Assembly (NCBI GenBank): GCA_025356695.1
Contig: JANXSE010000429.1
Location: 1-22,782, forward strand
Reading direction: 5' to 3'
DNA: 22,782 bases
Origin: Betaproteobacteria bacterium
GTDB lineage: Bacteria; Pseudomonadota; Gammaproteobacteria; Burkholderiales; SG8-41
Every line of letters begins with the position of its first letter. Position 1 is the first letter of the stretch. The position numbers and the translations under genes are program-made. The notes under the pieces were generated by a model that made no database searches, was not told where the DNA came from, and saw nothing but the letters and a program-made list of their open reading frames with translations. Of the stretch, positions 14,755-22,482 are shown piece after piece.

Positions 14755-16635
14755 ATGACCCGGACGGACGCCGCACGCCAACCGATTGCCGCATTGACCA
14801 TGGCGGCACTCGGCATCGTCTACGGCGACATCGGCACCAGCCCGCTGTACGCGGCAAAAGAAGTCTTCAACCCCTCGCACGGCATCGAATTCACCGCCGC
14901 CAACGTCATCGGCGGCGTCTCAACCATCCTGTGGGCGCTGATGTTCGTGGTCTCGCTCAAATACGTGCTGCTGATCATGCGCGCCGACAACAAGGGCGAG
15001 GGCGGCATCATGGCGCTGCTGGCGCTGGCCAGCGCCTCGGTCAAGGAACGCAAGGGCTGGAGCACCGGCCTTGGCATCATCGGCGTGTTCGGCGCCGCAC
15101 TCTTTTACGGCGACGGCGTGATCACACCGGCGATCTCGGTACTCTCCGCCGTCGAAGGCCTCGAAATCGCCACCCCCGTGTTGAAACCCTATGTGGTACC
15201 GATTACCGTTATCGTGCTGATCGGCCTCTTTGCGATCCAGCGCACCGGCACCTCTACCGTCGGCGCACTGTTCGGCCCGGTGATGGCGTTGTGGTTCTGC
15301 GTGCTCGGTGTAGCCGGCGTGCTGCAGATCGTCAACACGCCGGCGATCCTCGCCGCCTTCAATCCGTGGCACGCCTATCACTTTCTGACGCTGCACGGCT
15401 GGTCGTCGTTTCTGGTGCTGGGCTCGGTCTGTCTGGCCGTCACTGGCGCCGAGGCGCTCTACGCCGACATGGGCCACTTCGGCAAACGCGCCATCCGCAT
15501 CGGCTGGTTCTCGCTGGTGTTTCCGTCACTGGCGCTCAATTACCTCGGCCAGGGTGCGCTGCTGATCTCGAACCCGGATGCGGTGAGTAATCCGTTCTAT
15601 CTGATGTTTCCCGACTGGGCGCTGTATCCGATGGTGGGACTCGCCACGCTCGCCACCGTGATCGCCTCGCAGGCGGTGATCTCCGGCGCCTATTCGATCA
15701 CCAAACAGGCGGTGCAACTTGGATTCCTGCCGCGCACGCAGATCATCCAGACCTCGGCAAAGGAAATCGGCCAGATCTACATTCCCGGCATCAACTGGAG
15801 CCTGCTGATCTGCATCCTCGCTGCGGTGATCGGCTTCGGCTCCTCGGCCAACCTCGCCTCGGCCTACGGTCTGGCGGTATCGGGCACCATGCTGATCGAC
15901 ACGGTGCTGACCTTCTTTGTGATTCGTTACACTTGGTGCTACGCGCTGCCGCTGTGTTTGATCGCCACCGCCTTTTTCCTCACCGTCGATGCGGCCTTCC
16001 TTTCCGCCAACCTCGTGAAGACGGTTGAAGGCGGCTGGTTCCCGCTGATGATGGGCGCGATCGTCTTCACGGTGATGGTGACTTGGCGGCGTGGCCGCGA
16101 AATCCTCTTCGAGCGCATGCGCAGTTCGTCGATCGCACTCAAGCCTTTCCTCGTCTCGCTGTTCGAGGACGCGCCGCCGCGCGTTTCAGGCACCTCGATC
16201 TTTCTGGTTGGCGATCCGGAATCGGTACCGCATGCGCTGTTGCACAATCTCGCGCACAACAAGGTGATTCACGAGCGCATCGTCTTTCTGACGGTGATCT
16301 ACCGCGACGTGCCGTGGGTGCACGAAGACGAGCGCGTCGCCATCGAGAAACTCGGCAATGACTGTTTCCGCATCAAGCTGCACTTCGGTTTCATGAACGT
16401 GCCCGACGTGCCGAAGGCGCTCAAGCTGTGCAAACCGCACGGCATGGAGTTCAACACGCTGGAGACTTCGTTCTTCGTCAGCCGCGAAACGGTGATCCCG
16501 ACGCCGGGCGACGGCATGGCGCTGTGGCGCGAACGGCTATTTGCAACGATGACGCGCAACGCCGGCAGCATCGTCGATTATTTCCACATCCCGTCAAACC
16601 GCGTGATCGAACTCGGCACGCAGGTGGAAATCTAG
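14755..16635 (+). CDS. kup: Low-affinity potassium uptake protein Kup
   Basis: 626 residues, near the 622 of E. coli Kup. The signature ALGIVYGDIGTSPLYA is at residues 18-33, followed by about twelve hydrophobic segments to roughly residue 450, including FYGDGVITPAISVLSAVEG and GQGALL, and a cytoplasmic C-terminal domain (FLVGDPESVPHALLHN, HFGFMNVPDVP, ETSFFVSRETVIP). Kup is an inner-membrane potassium transporter of the KUP/HAK/KT family, probably a K+/H+ symporter. No strong ribosome binding site precedes ATG 14755. The gene seems monocistronic, ending at a palindromic repeat before a convergent gene. Together with the RCK channel at 19629 it gives the window two unrelated potassium systems. 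Confidence 0.97.
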   Translation: MTRTDAARQPIAALTMAALGIVYGDIGTSPLYAAKEVFNPSHGIEFTAANVIGGVSTILWALMFVVSLKYVLLIMRADNKGEGGIMALLALASASVKERKGWSTGLGIIGVFGAALFYGDGVITPAISVLSAVEGLEIATPVLKPYVVPITVIVLIGLFAIQRTGTSTVGALFGPVMALWFCVLGVAGVLQIVNTPAILAAFNPWHAYHFLTLHGWSSFLVLGSVCLAVTGAEALYADMGHFGKRAIRIGWFSLVFPSLALNYLGQGALLISNPDAVSNPFYLMFPDWALYPMVGLATLATVIASQAVISGAYSITKQAVQLGFLPRTQIIQTSAKEIGQIYIPGINWSLLICILAAVIGFGSSANLASAYGLAVSGTMLIDTVLTFFVIRYTWCYALPLCLIATAFFLTVDAAFLSANLVKTVEGGWFPLMMGAIVFTVMVTWRRGREILFERMRSSSIALKPFLVSLFEDAPPRVSGTSIFLVGDPESVPHALLHNLAHNKVIHERIVFLTVIYRDVPWVHEDERVAIEKLGNDCFRIKLHFGFMNVPDVPKALKLCKPHGMEFNTLETSFFVSRETVIPTPGDGMALWRERLFATMTRNAGSIVDYFHIPSNRVIELGTQVEI

Positions 16636-16645
16636 ACCGCTGGTG

Positions 16646-16704
16646 GTAGGGTGCGCACTGCGCACGCGGTAACCGCGATTGACGGTGCGCGATACGCACC
16701 CCGC
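16646..16704. repeat. Palindromic dispersed repeat, copy 2
   Basis: GTAGGGTGCGCACTGCGCAC (16646-16665) and GTGCGCGATACGCACCCCGC (16685-16704) form an imperfect inverted repeat. The left arm differs from that of copy 1 at 11210 by a single base. It lies between the convergent kup and DUF4124 genes. Confidence 0.72.
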
Positions 16705-16714
16705 CAAAATCGCG

Positions 16715-17176
16715 CTACTTGCACCACTGCTCGATCAGCGCCTGTTGCCGCTCGGCATCCGCGGCGCGTTCGGCGTCACCGAGATTGATGCGCTCGCCGG
16801 TGTCGGGATCGAGGCGCTGCATGCGCTGCCCCTCAAGCAAACCCTTCAATTGCATGCGCGCCATGCCGCAATTGCGCTCGGCCTCTTCGGTCTTGCCGCG
16901 CGCTTCCGCGGCCTTGGCGTCGGCTTCCTGCCGCTCCTGCATGCGCTTTTTGAATTCGACCTCCTGCTGCGCCGATGATTTCACATCCGGCGCCGCAGCC
17001 GGCACTTCATCGCCGCGCACCACCTCGCGCTGCCGGACGGTGCCCGCCGGACAGAACTGCGCGAACTGGCGCACGCCGCGCGCGTCGGTGCATTCGTAAA
17101 TCTGCGCCTGCGCCATCGCCGCAGACAGCGCCGCGACCAGCGCGACTGCAAACGTAAGGTTAGAAATGCGGCTCAT
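16715..17176 (-). CDS. DUF4124-domain exported protein
   Basis: 153 residues from ATG 17176, with a signal peptide (SRISNLTFAVALVAALSAAMAQA). The mature N terminus QIYECTDARGVRQFAQFCP is a DUF4124 domain, a small betaproteobacterial and gammaproteobacterial periplasmic module of unknown function. A charged, Glu/Ala/Arg-rich stretch (about 68-105) looks like a coiled coil, followed by a Cys-containing C-terminal helix region ending in EQWCK. The start ATG overlaps the stop of the upstream Bug gene by four bases (ATGA), so the two are translationally coupled. The role is unknown; the coupling may mean a shared envelope function or only compact packing. Confidence 0.85.
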   Translation of the reverse strand: MSRISNLTFAVALVAALSAAMAQAQIYECTDARGVRQFAQFCPAGTVRQREVVRGDEVPAAAPDVKSSAQQEVEFKKRMQERQEADAKAAEARGKTEEAERNCGMARMQLKGLLEGQRMQRLDPDTGERINLGDAERAADAERQQALIEQWCK

Positions 17177-18156
17177 TCCGACCGGATACCGGCGTCCTTG
17201 ATGACTTTGCCCCATTTGTCGATTTCCTTTTTGAGGAACACGGCGTATTCGTCCGGCGTCATCGGCGCCGCCTCGGCGCCCTGCGACAACAGCGCTTCGC
17301 GCGCTTCCGGCGTGGTCAGCGCGGCGACAACATCGCGGTTGATTTTGGCGACGATCGCCTTCGGCGTGCCGGCCGGCGCGAAGAGGCCGAACCAGACGTT
17401 GGATTCGATACCGGGCAGGCCCGACTCCGGCGCGCTCGGCACATCGGGTGCTGCCGAAAAACGTTTCGGACTCAGCACGGCGAGCGCCTTGATGCGCCCG
17501 GTTTTCACCTGCGCGCTGGCCGTCGTCGTCGACAGAAACGCCGCCTGCACTTCGCCGGCGATCAATGCCTGCAGCGCGAAACCCGCGCCTTTGTAGGGAA
17601 TGTGCGTGAGCTTCGCGCCCGTCATCTGGTTGAACAGTTCGCCCGACAACTGGCTGCTGGTACCGCCGCCGGCCGAGCCGTAATTAATGCCGCCCGGCTT
17701 GCCCTTGGCGTAGGCGATGAATTCTTTCAGGTTGTTGGCCGGCACCGAAGCATTCACCGCCAGCGCGATGCCGGAAATCGACAGCAGCGTGATCGGCTGG
17801 AAATCCTTGATCGGGTCATAGTTGAGTTTCTTGAACAGAAACTGCGGTGCCGCATGCGTGCCGATATGGCCTACGGTCAGCGTGTAACCGTCAGGCGCCG
17901 ACCTGGCGCCGATTTCAGTGCCAATGATGCCGCCGGCGCCGGGCCGGTTGTCAACGACGATCTGCTGGCCCCAGATAACGGTCAGTTTGCTGGCAAGAAA
18001 CCGCGGCACGATGTCCGAAGTGCTGCCAGGCGAACCGGTGATCATGCGCACCGGACGGTTCGGATAATCGCGCCCTGCATCGGCGGCCTGCGCCATTGAC
18101 AATGACAATGACAGCAGCGACAACACCGCGGCCGCCGGAAAATTGATCAAACGCAT
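17173..18156 (-). CDS. Bug/TctC-family solute-binding protein
   Basis: 327 residues from ATG 18156, with GGGAG about 7 bases upstream. It has a signal peptide (MRLINFPAAAVLSLLSLSLS..., cleaved near AQA-AD) and Bug marks: RPVRMITGSPGSTSDIV, VVDNRPGAGGIIGTEIG, APDGYTL, SAGGGTSSQLSGELF and HIPYKG. The first glycine loop is GSPGSTSD rather than the commoner PFxxGGxxD. The ligand is unknown. It is followed by the overlapping DUF4124 gene and is divergent from an acyl-CoA dehydrogenase gene, which may hint at a carboxylic or aromatic acid ligand, but this is inference. Confidence 0.93.
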   Translation of the reverse strand: MRLINFPAAAVLSLLSLSLSMAQAADAGRDYPNRPVRMITGSPGSTSDIVPRFLASKLTVIWGQQIVVDNRPGAGGIIGTEIGARSAPDGYTLTVGHIGTHAAPQFLFKKLNYDPIKDFQPITLLSISGIALAVNASVPANNLKEFIAYAKGKPGGINYGSAGGGTSSQLSGELFNQMTGAKLTHIPYKGAGFALQALIAGEVQAAFLSTTTASAQVKTGRIKALAVLSPKRFSAAPDVPSAPESGLPGIESNVWFGLFAPAGTPKAIVAKINRDVVAALTTPEAREALLSQGAEAAPMTPDEYAVFLKKEIDKWGKVIKDAGIRSE

Positions 18157-18198
18157 TTCAGACTCCCGCCTCTAAAACGGATCTACCGGATGGCCGCA

Positions 18199-18207
18199 AT
18201 TATGGCA
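18199..18207 (-). promoter_or_regulatory. Possible extended -10 promoter for the Bug/DUF4124 operon
   Basis: The minus strand reads TGCCATAAT, a CATAAT hexamer with a TGn extension, about 43 bases upstream of ATG 18156. No convincing -35 lies at the normal distance. Confidence 0.4.
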
Positions 18208-18242
18208 CTTTTCCCCCTCAACCGCGTCCGCAAGGGCGGCGA

Positions 18243-18271
18243 TTGACAGCGTACGCGGTTGTTCCTATCGT
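18243..18271 (+). promoter_or_regulatory. Sigma-70-type promoter for the acyl-CoA dehydrogenase gene
   Basis: A perfect TTGACA -35 (18243-18248) is followed after 17 bases by TATCGT (18266-18271; four of six consensus positions). The predicted start site is near 18278, leaving a leader of about 27 bases with a GGAGGAG ribosome binding site. Confidence 0.6.
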
Positions 18272-18304
18272 TGCCCGATAAAACCATAAGCGGAGGAGAT
18301 CACG

Positions 18305-19546
18305 ATGGACATGAGCGAACGCGTGCTCAGTGAAGAGCAACGCATGATGCGCGACACCATACGACACTTCGTCGACCGCGAAGTCGCCCCCTTCATCCGC
18401 AAAAACTGGAAGCTCGAATGGGACATGACGCCGGAGCACCGGCCGTCACTTGAACTGCTCGAAGGCGCACACAGAATCGGCGTGCGCACACTCGGCATCC
18501 CCGAAGAATTCGGCGGCACGCCGGTCGATCCCAAATCCGAGGTACAGACCTTCGCCATGGTCGCCGAGGAAATCTCGCGCGGCGACTCAGGGCTCGCCGA
18601 CAAACTGGTGCAGATCTGGAAGATCTCCAAGCTGCTGCAGAACATCGCGCCGCGCCATCTGCAGGAAAAATGGTTTCCGCGCATCGTCGAAGATCCGGGT
18701 TTTCTGCTCGCGCACGCGCTGACCGAACCGCGCGGCGCCTCCGACCGCTGGCTGCCCTACGACGTACCCGAAGCGATGATGCACACGAAAGCGGTCAAGA
18801 AAGGCGACCAGTGGGTGTTGAACGGCCGCAAACAGTTCATCACCAACGGCTACGACGCCAGCCTTTATGTCGTTTATGCGACGACCACGCCGGGGGCCGG
18901 CATGACCAAGGGCACCTCGAGTTTTCTGGTGCCGCGCGACACGCCCGGCCTTTCCGTCGCGCGCTGCAACGAAACGCTCGGCGGCCGTTACATGAACAAC
19001 GGCGAAATCGTGTTCGAGGATTGCGCGGTGCCGCTGGATCATTGCCTGGTCGAAGACATCGCGCTGACACGCGCCGGCATCTACTTCCGCCCGGGCAAGA
19101 TCATCGTCGCCGCCAAGAACCTCGGCGTCGGTGTCGCCGCCTTCGAGAAGACCGCTGACTATGTGCAGAACTACGTGCAGGGCGGCCGCGTCCTGATCAA
19201 GCACCAGGCGGTGGCGCTGCGCCTCGCCGACATGGCAACCAAGATCGTCGCCGTGCGCGCGCTGCTCAACGAGGCAGTGCGCGCAGTGGACGCTGGCGAC
19301 CACGACGCCGAGTCGCTGTGCGTAATGGTGAAAATGTTCGCCTCCGAGGAAATCTTCAAGGTCTGCCAGCACGCCGTCGAACTGCACGGTGGCAACGGCA
19401 TCATGCTCGACTTCGGCATCGAAAAATACCTGCGCGACGCCTCGCTCTTCCTGCACCGGGACGCGACGGTGGACATCTCGAAATTCAAAATCATCCGCTC
19501 GATGTTCCCGCAGACGGCGGGCAAATACGCCGGGCCGGAGATTTAG
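18305..19546 (+). CDS. Acyl-CoA dehydrogenase family flavoprotein
   Basis: 413 residues. ATG 18305 follows the strong ribosome binding site GGAGGAG. The acyl-CoA dehydrogenase order is clear: helical N-terminal domain (LSEEQRMMRDTIRHFV...), LTEPRGASD (139-147) and KQFITNG (176-182) of the FAD-binding beta domain, and a C-terminal helical domain with HGGNGIMLDFGIEKYLRDA. The catalytic Glu of many members (YEGT near the C terminus) aligns with HRDAT, i.e. D386 or no base, so a different catalytic residue or a non-standard reaction is possible. It should be an alpha,beta-dehydrogenase or related FAD enzyme using ETF; substrate unknown. A paralogue begins at 22483, identical at about 71 of its first 100 residues (hand count). 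Confidence 0.92.
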   Translation: MDMSERVLSEEQRMMRDTIRHFVDREVAPFIRKNWKLEWDMTPEHRPSLELLEGAHRIGVRTLGIPEEFGGTPVDPKSEVQTFAMVAEEISRGDSGLADKLVQIWKISKLLQNIAPRHLQEKWFPRIVEDPGFLLAHALTEPRGASDRWLPYDVPEAMMHTKAVKKGDQWVLNGRKQFITNGYDASLYVVYATTTPGAGMTKGTSSFLVPRDTPGLSVARCNETLGGRYMNNGEIVFEDCAVPLDHCLVEDIALTRAGIYFRPGKIIVAAKNLGVGVAAFEKTADYVQNYVQGGRVLIKHQAVALRLADMATKIVAVRALLNEAVRAVDAGDHDAESLCVMVKMFASEEIFKVCQHAVELHGGNGIMLDFGIEKYLRDASLFLHRDATVDISKFKIIRSMFPQTAGKYAGPEI

Positions 19547-19554
19547 TCCACTGC

Positions 19555-19572
19555 GCCGTATATTGATACGGC
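19555..19572 (+). terminator. Perfect hairpin after the acyl-CoA dehydrogenase stop
   Basis: GCCGTAT (19555-19561) and ATACGGC (19566-19572) form a perfect 7-bp stem with an ATTG loop, 8 bases after the stop codon. A weakly T-rich sequence (ATAATCTTCATT) follows, but there is no strict T-run, so termination is likely but not sure. Confidence 0.45.
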
Positions 19573-19628
19573 ATAATCTTCATTGAAGCGCGGTGCTCCG
19601 CCGCGCCATTGCCGGAACCGCAGAGCCC

Positions 19629-21260
19629 ATGTTTCGCTCGCATAAACGTTTTTTCGCCATGGCCGGCCTGCTGGTGCTGATTCTGCTCGTGCTGTCGTTC
19701 GTCTACATGCTGGGCATGGAGCATCTCGAAGGCAAACCGCGCACCTTCTGGCAGGCGCTGCAATGGGCGGCCGGCACGACCTCGACCACCGGCTACGGCG
19801 CGGACACTTCATGGCAGCACCCGGCGATGGTGGTCTTCGTCGTCTTCACCCAGTTCATGGGCGTGACCCTGATTTTCATGGTGCTGCCGATTTTTCTGAT
19901 CCCCATGCTGGAGGAACGGTTCGAAACCAAGTTGCCGAACGAACCGGTCAACGCAAAAAACCACGTCGTCATCTTCGACTACGGCCCGACAGTGGCAACG
20001 CTGATCGACGAACTGGTGAACGCCGGCATTCCGACCGTGATCATCGACGAAGACGAAACCGAGGCGCGCCATCTGCTGGCACAGGGCCATCAGGTCATCT
20101 TCGGCAATCTCGACGAAGGCGTGCTGGAGAAATCCAATCTGGGCCATGCGCGCGCGCTGATCGTCAACGGCAGCGACGACCGCAACGCGGCGACCATACT
20201 TGCCGCGCGCCAGTCCGGCTACGCCGGCGAAATCCTTGCGCTGGTCGAAGACCCCTACCACCGCCAGCCGATGATACTGGCCGGTGCCACCGGCGCGTAC
20301 ACGCCGCGCCACGTGCTCGGTGCAGCACTGGCGGCGCGCGCCAGCCAGAAAGTCAGTCCGACGGTCTCCGGCATCCAGCACCTCGGCCACAAGTTGCAGG
20401 TTGCCGAAGCGCGCATCACCCGCGACAGCGAACTCGCCGGCAAGACGCTGGCTGAAGCCGGACTCGGCCAGCACGCCGGCGTCACCGTGATCGGGCAATG
20501 GGCCGGCGGCAAACTCATTTCGCCACCGGTGCCGCAGATGCGGCTCGAAGCCGGCGGCATACTGATACTGGTCGGCAACGAGAAGAGCATCCACAACTTC
20601 ATGAACCTGTGCACCGGTGCGCGCCGCCTGCGGCGCGACGGCCCCTTCCTGATCGCCGGCGGCGGCGAAGTCGGGCGCAAAGTGGCGCAACTGCTCAACG
20701 ACTGCGGCGAACAGACCTTCATGATCGACAGCGAGGCGCGCCCCGGCGTCGATCTCGTCGGCAACGTACTCGACACGCAGGTGCTCAAGCAGGCCGGCAT
20801 CGAAAACGCACAGGCGGTGATCCTGGCGCTGCGCGCCGACGCGACGACGCTGTTCAGCACCGTCATCATCAAGGACATGGCGCCGGACGTGCCGGTGATC
20901 GCGCGCGTCAACAGCGCCGAAAACGTCGAGCGGCTCTACGGCGCCGGCGCCGACTTCGCGCTGTCGATCAGCCAGGTGTCGGGACAACTGCTCGCGCTGC
21001 GCCTGCTCGGCAAGGAAGCCGTGGCGGTCGATCATGAACTGCAGGTAATCAAGGTCTCGACGCGCGGCCTGGAGAACCTGCAGCCGAAACAAAACGACCT
21101 GCGCGAAAAAACCGGCTGCAGCGTGGTTGCCGTCGAGCGCGGCGAAGAACTATTGGTCGAATTCGGCGCCGATTTTGTTTTGCAGCCCGGCGACGCCGTC
21201 TATATCTGCGGCAGCGCAGGTGCTGCGCAGGTGTTTAACGCACTGTATCCGCAGAAATAG
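19629..21260 (+). CDS. Two-TM potassium channel with tandem RCK (TrkA-N/TrkA-C) domains
   Basis: 543 residues from ATG 19629; an in-frame GTG at 19593 would add 12 residues and neither has a strong ribosome binding site. TM1 is about residues 10-30, the pore helix and filter follow (GTTSTTGYGAD, filter T53-T54-G55-Y56-G57), and TM2 is about 66-92. The rest is cytoplasmic: a first RCK unit from NHVVIFDYG (degenerate nucleotide motif), a TrkA_C-like segment near residue 260-310, a second RCK from FLIAGGGEVG (intact GxGxxG) and a final TrkA_C-like lobe ending at YICGSAG. The layout matches ligand-gated prokaryotic K+ channels with two RCKs in one chain. The filter has T in place of the usual V of TVGYG. 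It should assemble as an inner-membrane tetramer gated by a nucleotide or ion. Confidence 0.9.
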   Translation: MFRSHKRFFAMAGLLVLILLVLSFVYMLGMEHLEGKPRTFWQALQWAAGTTSTTGYGADTSWQHPAMVVFVVFTQFMGVTLIFMVLPIFLIPMLEERFETKLPNEPVNAKNHVVIFDYGPTVATLIDELVNAGIPTVIIDEDETEARHLLAQGHQVIFGNLDEGVLEKSNLGHARALIVNGSDDRNAATILAARQSGYAGEILALVEDPYHRQPMILAGATGAYTPRHVLGAALAARASQKVSPTVSGIQHLGHKLQVAEARITRDSELAGKTLAEAGLGQHAGVTVIGQWAGGKLISPPVPQMRLEAGGILILVGNEKSIHNFMNLCTGARRLRRDGPFLIAGGGEVGRKVAQLLNDCGEQTFMIDSEARPGVDLVGNVLDTQVLKQAGIENAQAVILALRADATTLFSTVIIKDMAPDVPVIARVNSAENVERLYGAGADFALSISQVSGQLLALRLLGKEAVAVDHELQVIKVSTRGLENLQPKQNDLREKTGCSVVAVERGEELLVEFGADFVLQPGDAVYICGSAGAAQVFNALYPQK

Positions 21261-21283
21261 GGGCTGCAACGAACTACCACGGC

Positions 21284-21315
21284 GTGTGCCGGCCCGGCTT
21301 CACGGCCCGCCACAC
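21284..21315. terminator. Imperfect GC-rich hairpin between convergent channel and aldolase genes
   Basis: GTGTG (21284-21288) pairs with CACAC (21311-21315), with further CGG/CCG and CC/GG pairs inward separated by C-C mismatches. It lies in the 73-base convergent gap and may terminate transcripts from either side. There is no T-run. Confidence 0.3.
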
Positions 21316-21333
21316 CCGCATCCCGCATTGCAA

Positions 21334-22323
21334 CTAAGCGGCCTTGACGGCAGGCACGCGCGCCAGCAAACCACAACCCTCAAGGTCGGCGCGCAGTTTC
21401 GCGCGCTCCTCGTCGGTGATCTGCAAGAGCGGCGCGCGCACCGGGCCGGCGGCCAGCCCCATCATTTCGCTCCACGCCTTAAGATAAGCGATCGGGATCA
21501 ACTGTTCCTTCAGCCACGGCTCGCGCATCCAGCGCTCGTGCACCACGCGCACGGGTTCGAGCGAATCGCGCACTTTCTGCGCTTCGTCGAAGCGACCGGC
21601 GAGGCCGAGCTCGGAGTATTCATGAATCAGCCGCCACGACGCGGTCTGCATCAGGAAGGGTGCCGCCGACGACATGTGCACGCGCATGCCCTGCTCGCGC
21701 ATCAGCGTCAGGTATTCGGTTTCCGACGGATGGCTCAAAACGATTTTGTCACCGCACAGACGCTTGACCTCGGCGTAATGTGGCAGCGGCCGCGACACCT
21801 TGATGCCGCAGACGTTCTCGAATTCGGCGATGCGCGCAGTGAGCGGCGCCGACAGCGCCACACCCGAGAACGGCGTGTCGAACATCCAGACACCGATATC
21901 GACGCGCGAGACGATGGATTTGAACCATTCGTAAATCGCCTGTTCGCCGGCGATCGGGTAATACGGGTTCATCACCACCGCGAAATCAGCACCGACCTCC
22001 TGCGCATGGCGCGTCAGGTCGACGGTCTCATCAGGCGAATGGTGCCCGGTGTGCGCGATGACCTTGCATTTGCCGCGCGCCTCTTCGACGACGATCTCGA
22101 CCACGCGCTTGCGCTCTTCCTTGGTCAGCGCCCAGAACTCGCCCATGGTGCCGGCGCAGAAAATGCCGGCGACACCGAGGGCACCGGTGAAATGGCGCAT
22201 GTTATGGCGCAGACCCGCTTCGTCGAGCGCGCCCTCTTGAGTGAATGGCGTGGCGATGGCGGCCCACACGCCGCGGAATTGCGCGCGCGCGGCCTCCTTG
22301 GCTTCCGATTTTTTGTAATTCAT
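21334..22323 (-). CDS. DapA-like (dihydrodipicolinate synthase / N-acetylneuraminate lyase superfamily) aldolase
   Basis: 329 residues. ATG 22323 follows GAGGAGG at 5 bases. TIM-barrel class I aldolase marks are WAAIATPF near the N terminus, GTMGE (58-62, usually GTTGE) and the Schiff-base lysine K175 in GIKVSR. The superfamily's proton-shuttle tyrosine (YNVP-type motif) appears as F148 in MFDTPF, and the second Thr of GTTGE is M60. True lysine-pathway DapA is about 290 residues, so this longer, substituted member is probably a catabolic aldolase or dehydratase acting on a pyruvate-derived acid, not a DapA. It is divergent from a second acyl-CoA dehydrogenase gene. Substrate unknown. Confidence 0.88.
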   Translation of the reverse strand: MNYKKSEAKEAARAQFRGVWAAIATPFTQEGALDEAGLRHNMRHFTGALGVAGIFCAGTMGEFWALTKEERKRVVEIVVEEARGKCKVIAHTGHHSPDETVDLTRHAQEVGADFAVVMNPYYPIAGEQAIYEWFKSIVSRVDIGVWMFDTPFSGVALSAPLTARIAEFENVCGIKVSRPLPHYAEVKRLCGDKIVLSHPSETEYLTLMREQGMRVHMSSAAPFLMQTASWRLIHEYSELGLAGRFDEAQKVRDSLEPVRVVHERWMREPWLKEQLIPIAYLKAWSEMMGLAAGPVRAPLLQITDEERAKLRADLEGCGLLARVPAVKAA

Positions 22324-22393
22324 GCATCCTCCTCAGGCGTGCTTTGCCGCCAGTGTAAAGCGGCGGACGTCGGCCTGTCGATCTTCTGCATGA

Positions 22394-22422
22394 ATAACAC
22401 CCGCCACCAGTTCGGCTAGAAT
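22394..22422 (+). promoter_or_regulatory. Possible promoter for the second acyl-CoA dehydrogenase gene
   Basis: TAGAAT (22417-22422, in the context GGCTAGAATG) is a good -10 hexamer. ATAACA (22394-22399) lies 17 bases upstream as a weak -35. The start codon is about 60 bases downstream. Confidence 0.42.
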
Positions 22423-22482
22423 GATTTCAAACCGCAGCATGACAAAGTGGCACCCTAAAAAAAGACCGAGGAGGAAGACCCA

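Noticed and set aside
19809..21092. 427-codon minus-strand frame opposite the potassium channel
   Set aside because: No recognisable domain; it is the antisense shadow of a clear RCK channel gene.
21334..22323. Lysine-pathway 4-hydroxy-tetrahydrodipicolinate synthase (DapA)
   Set aside because: It is longer than DapA and has lost the proton-relay Tyr and one Thr.
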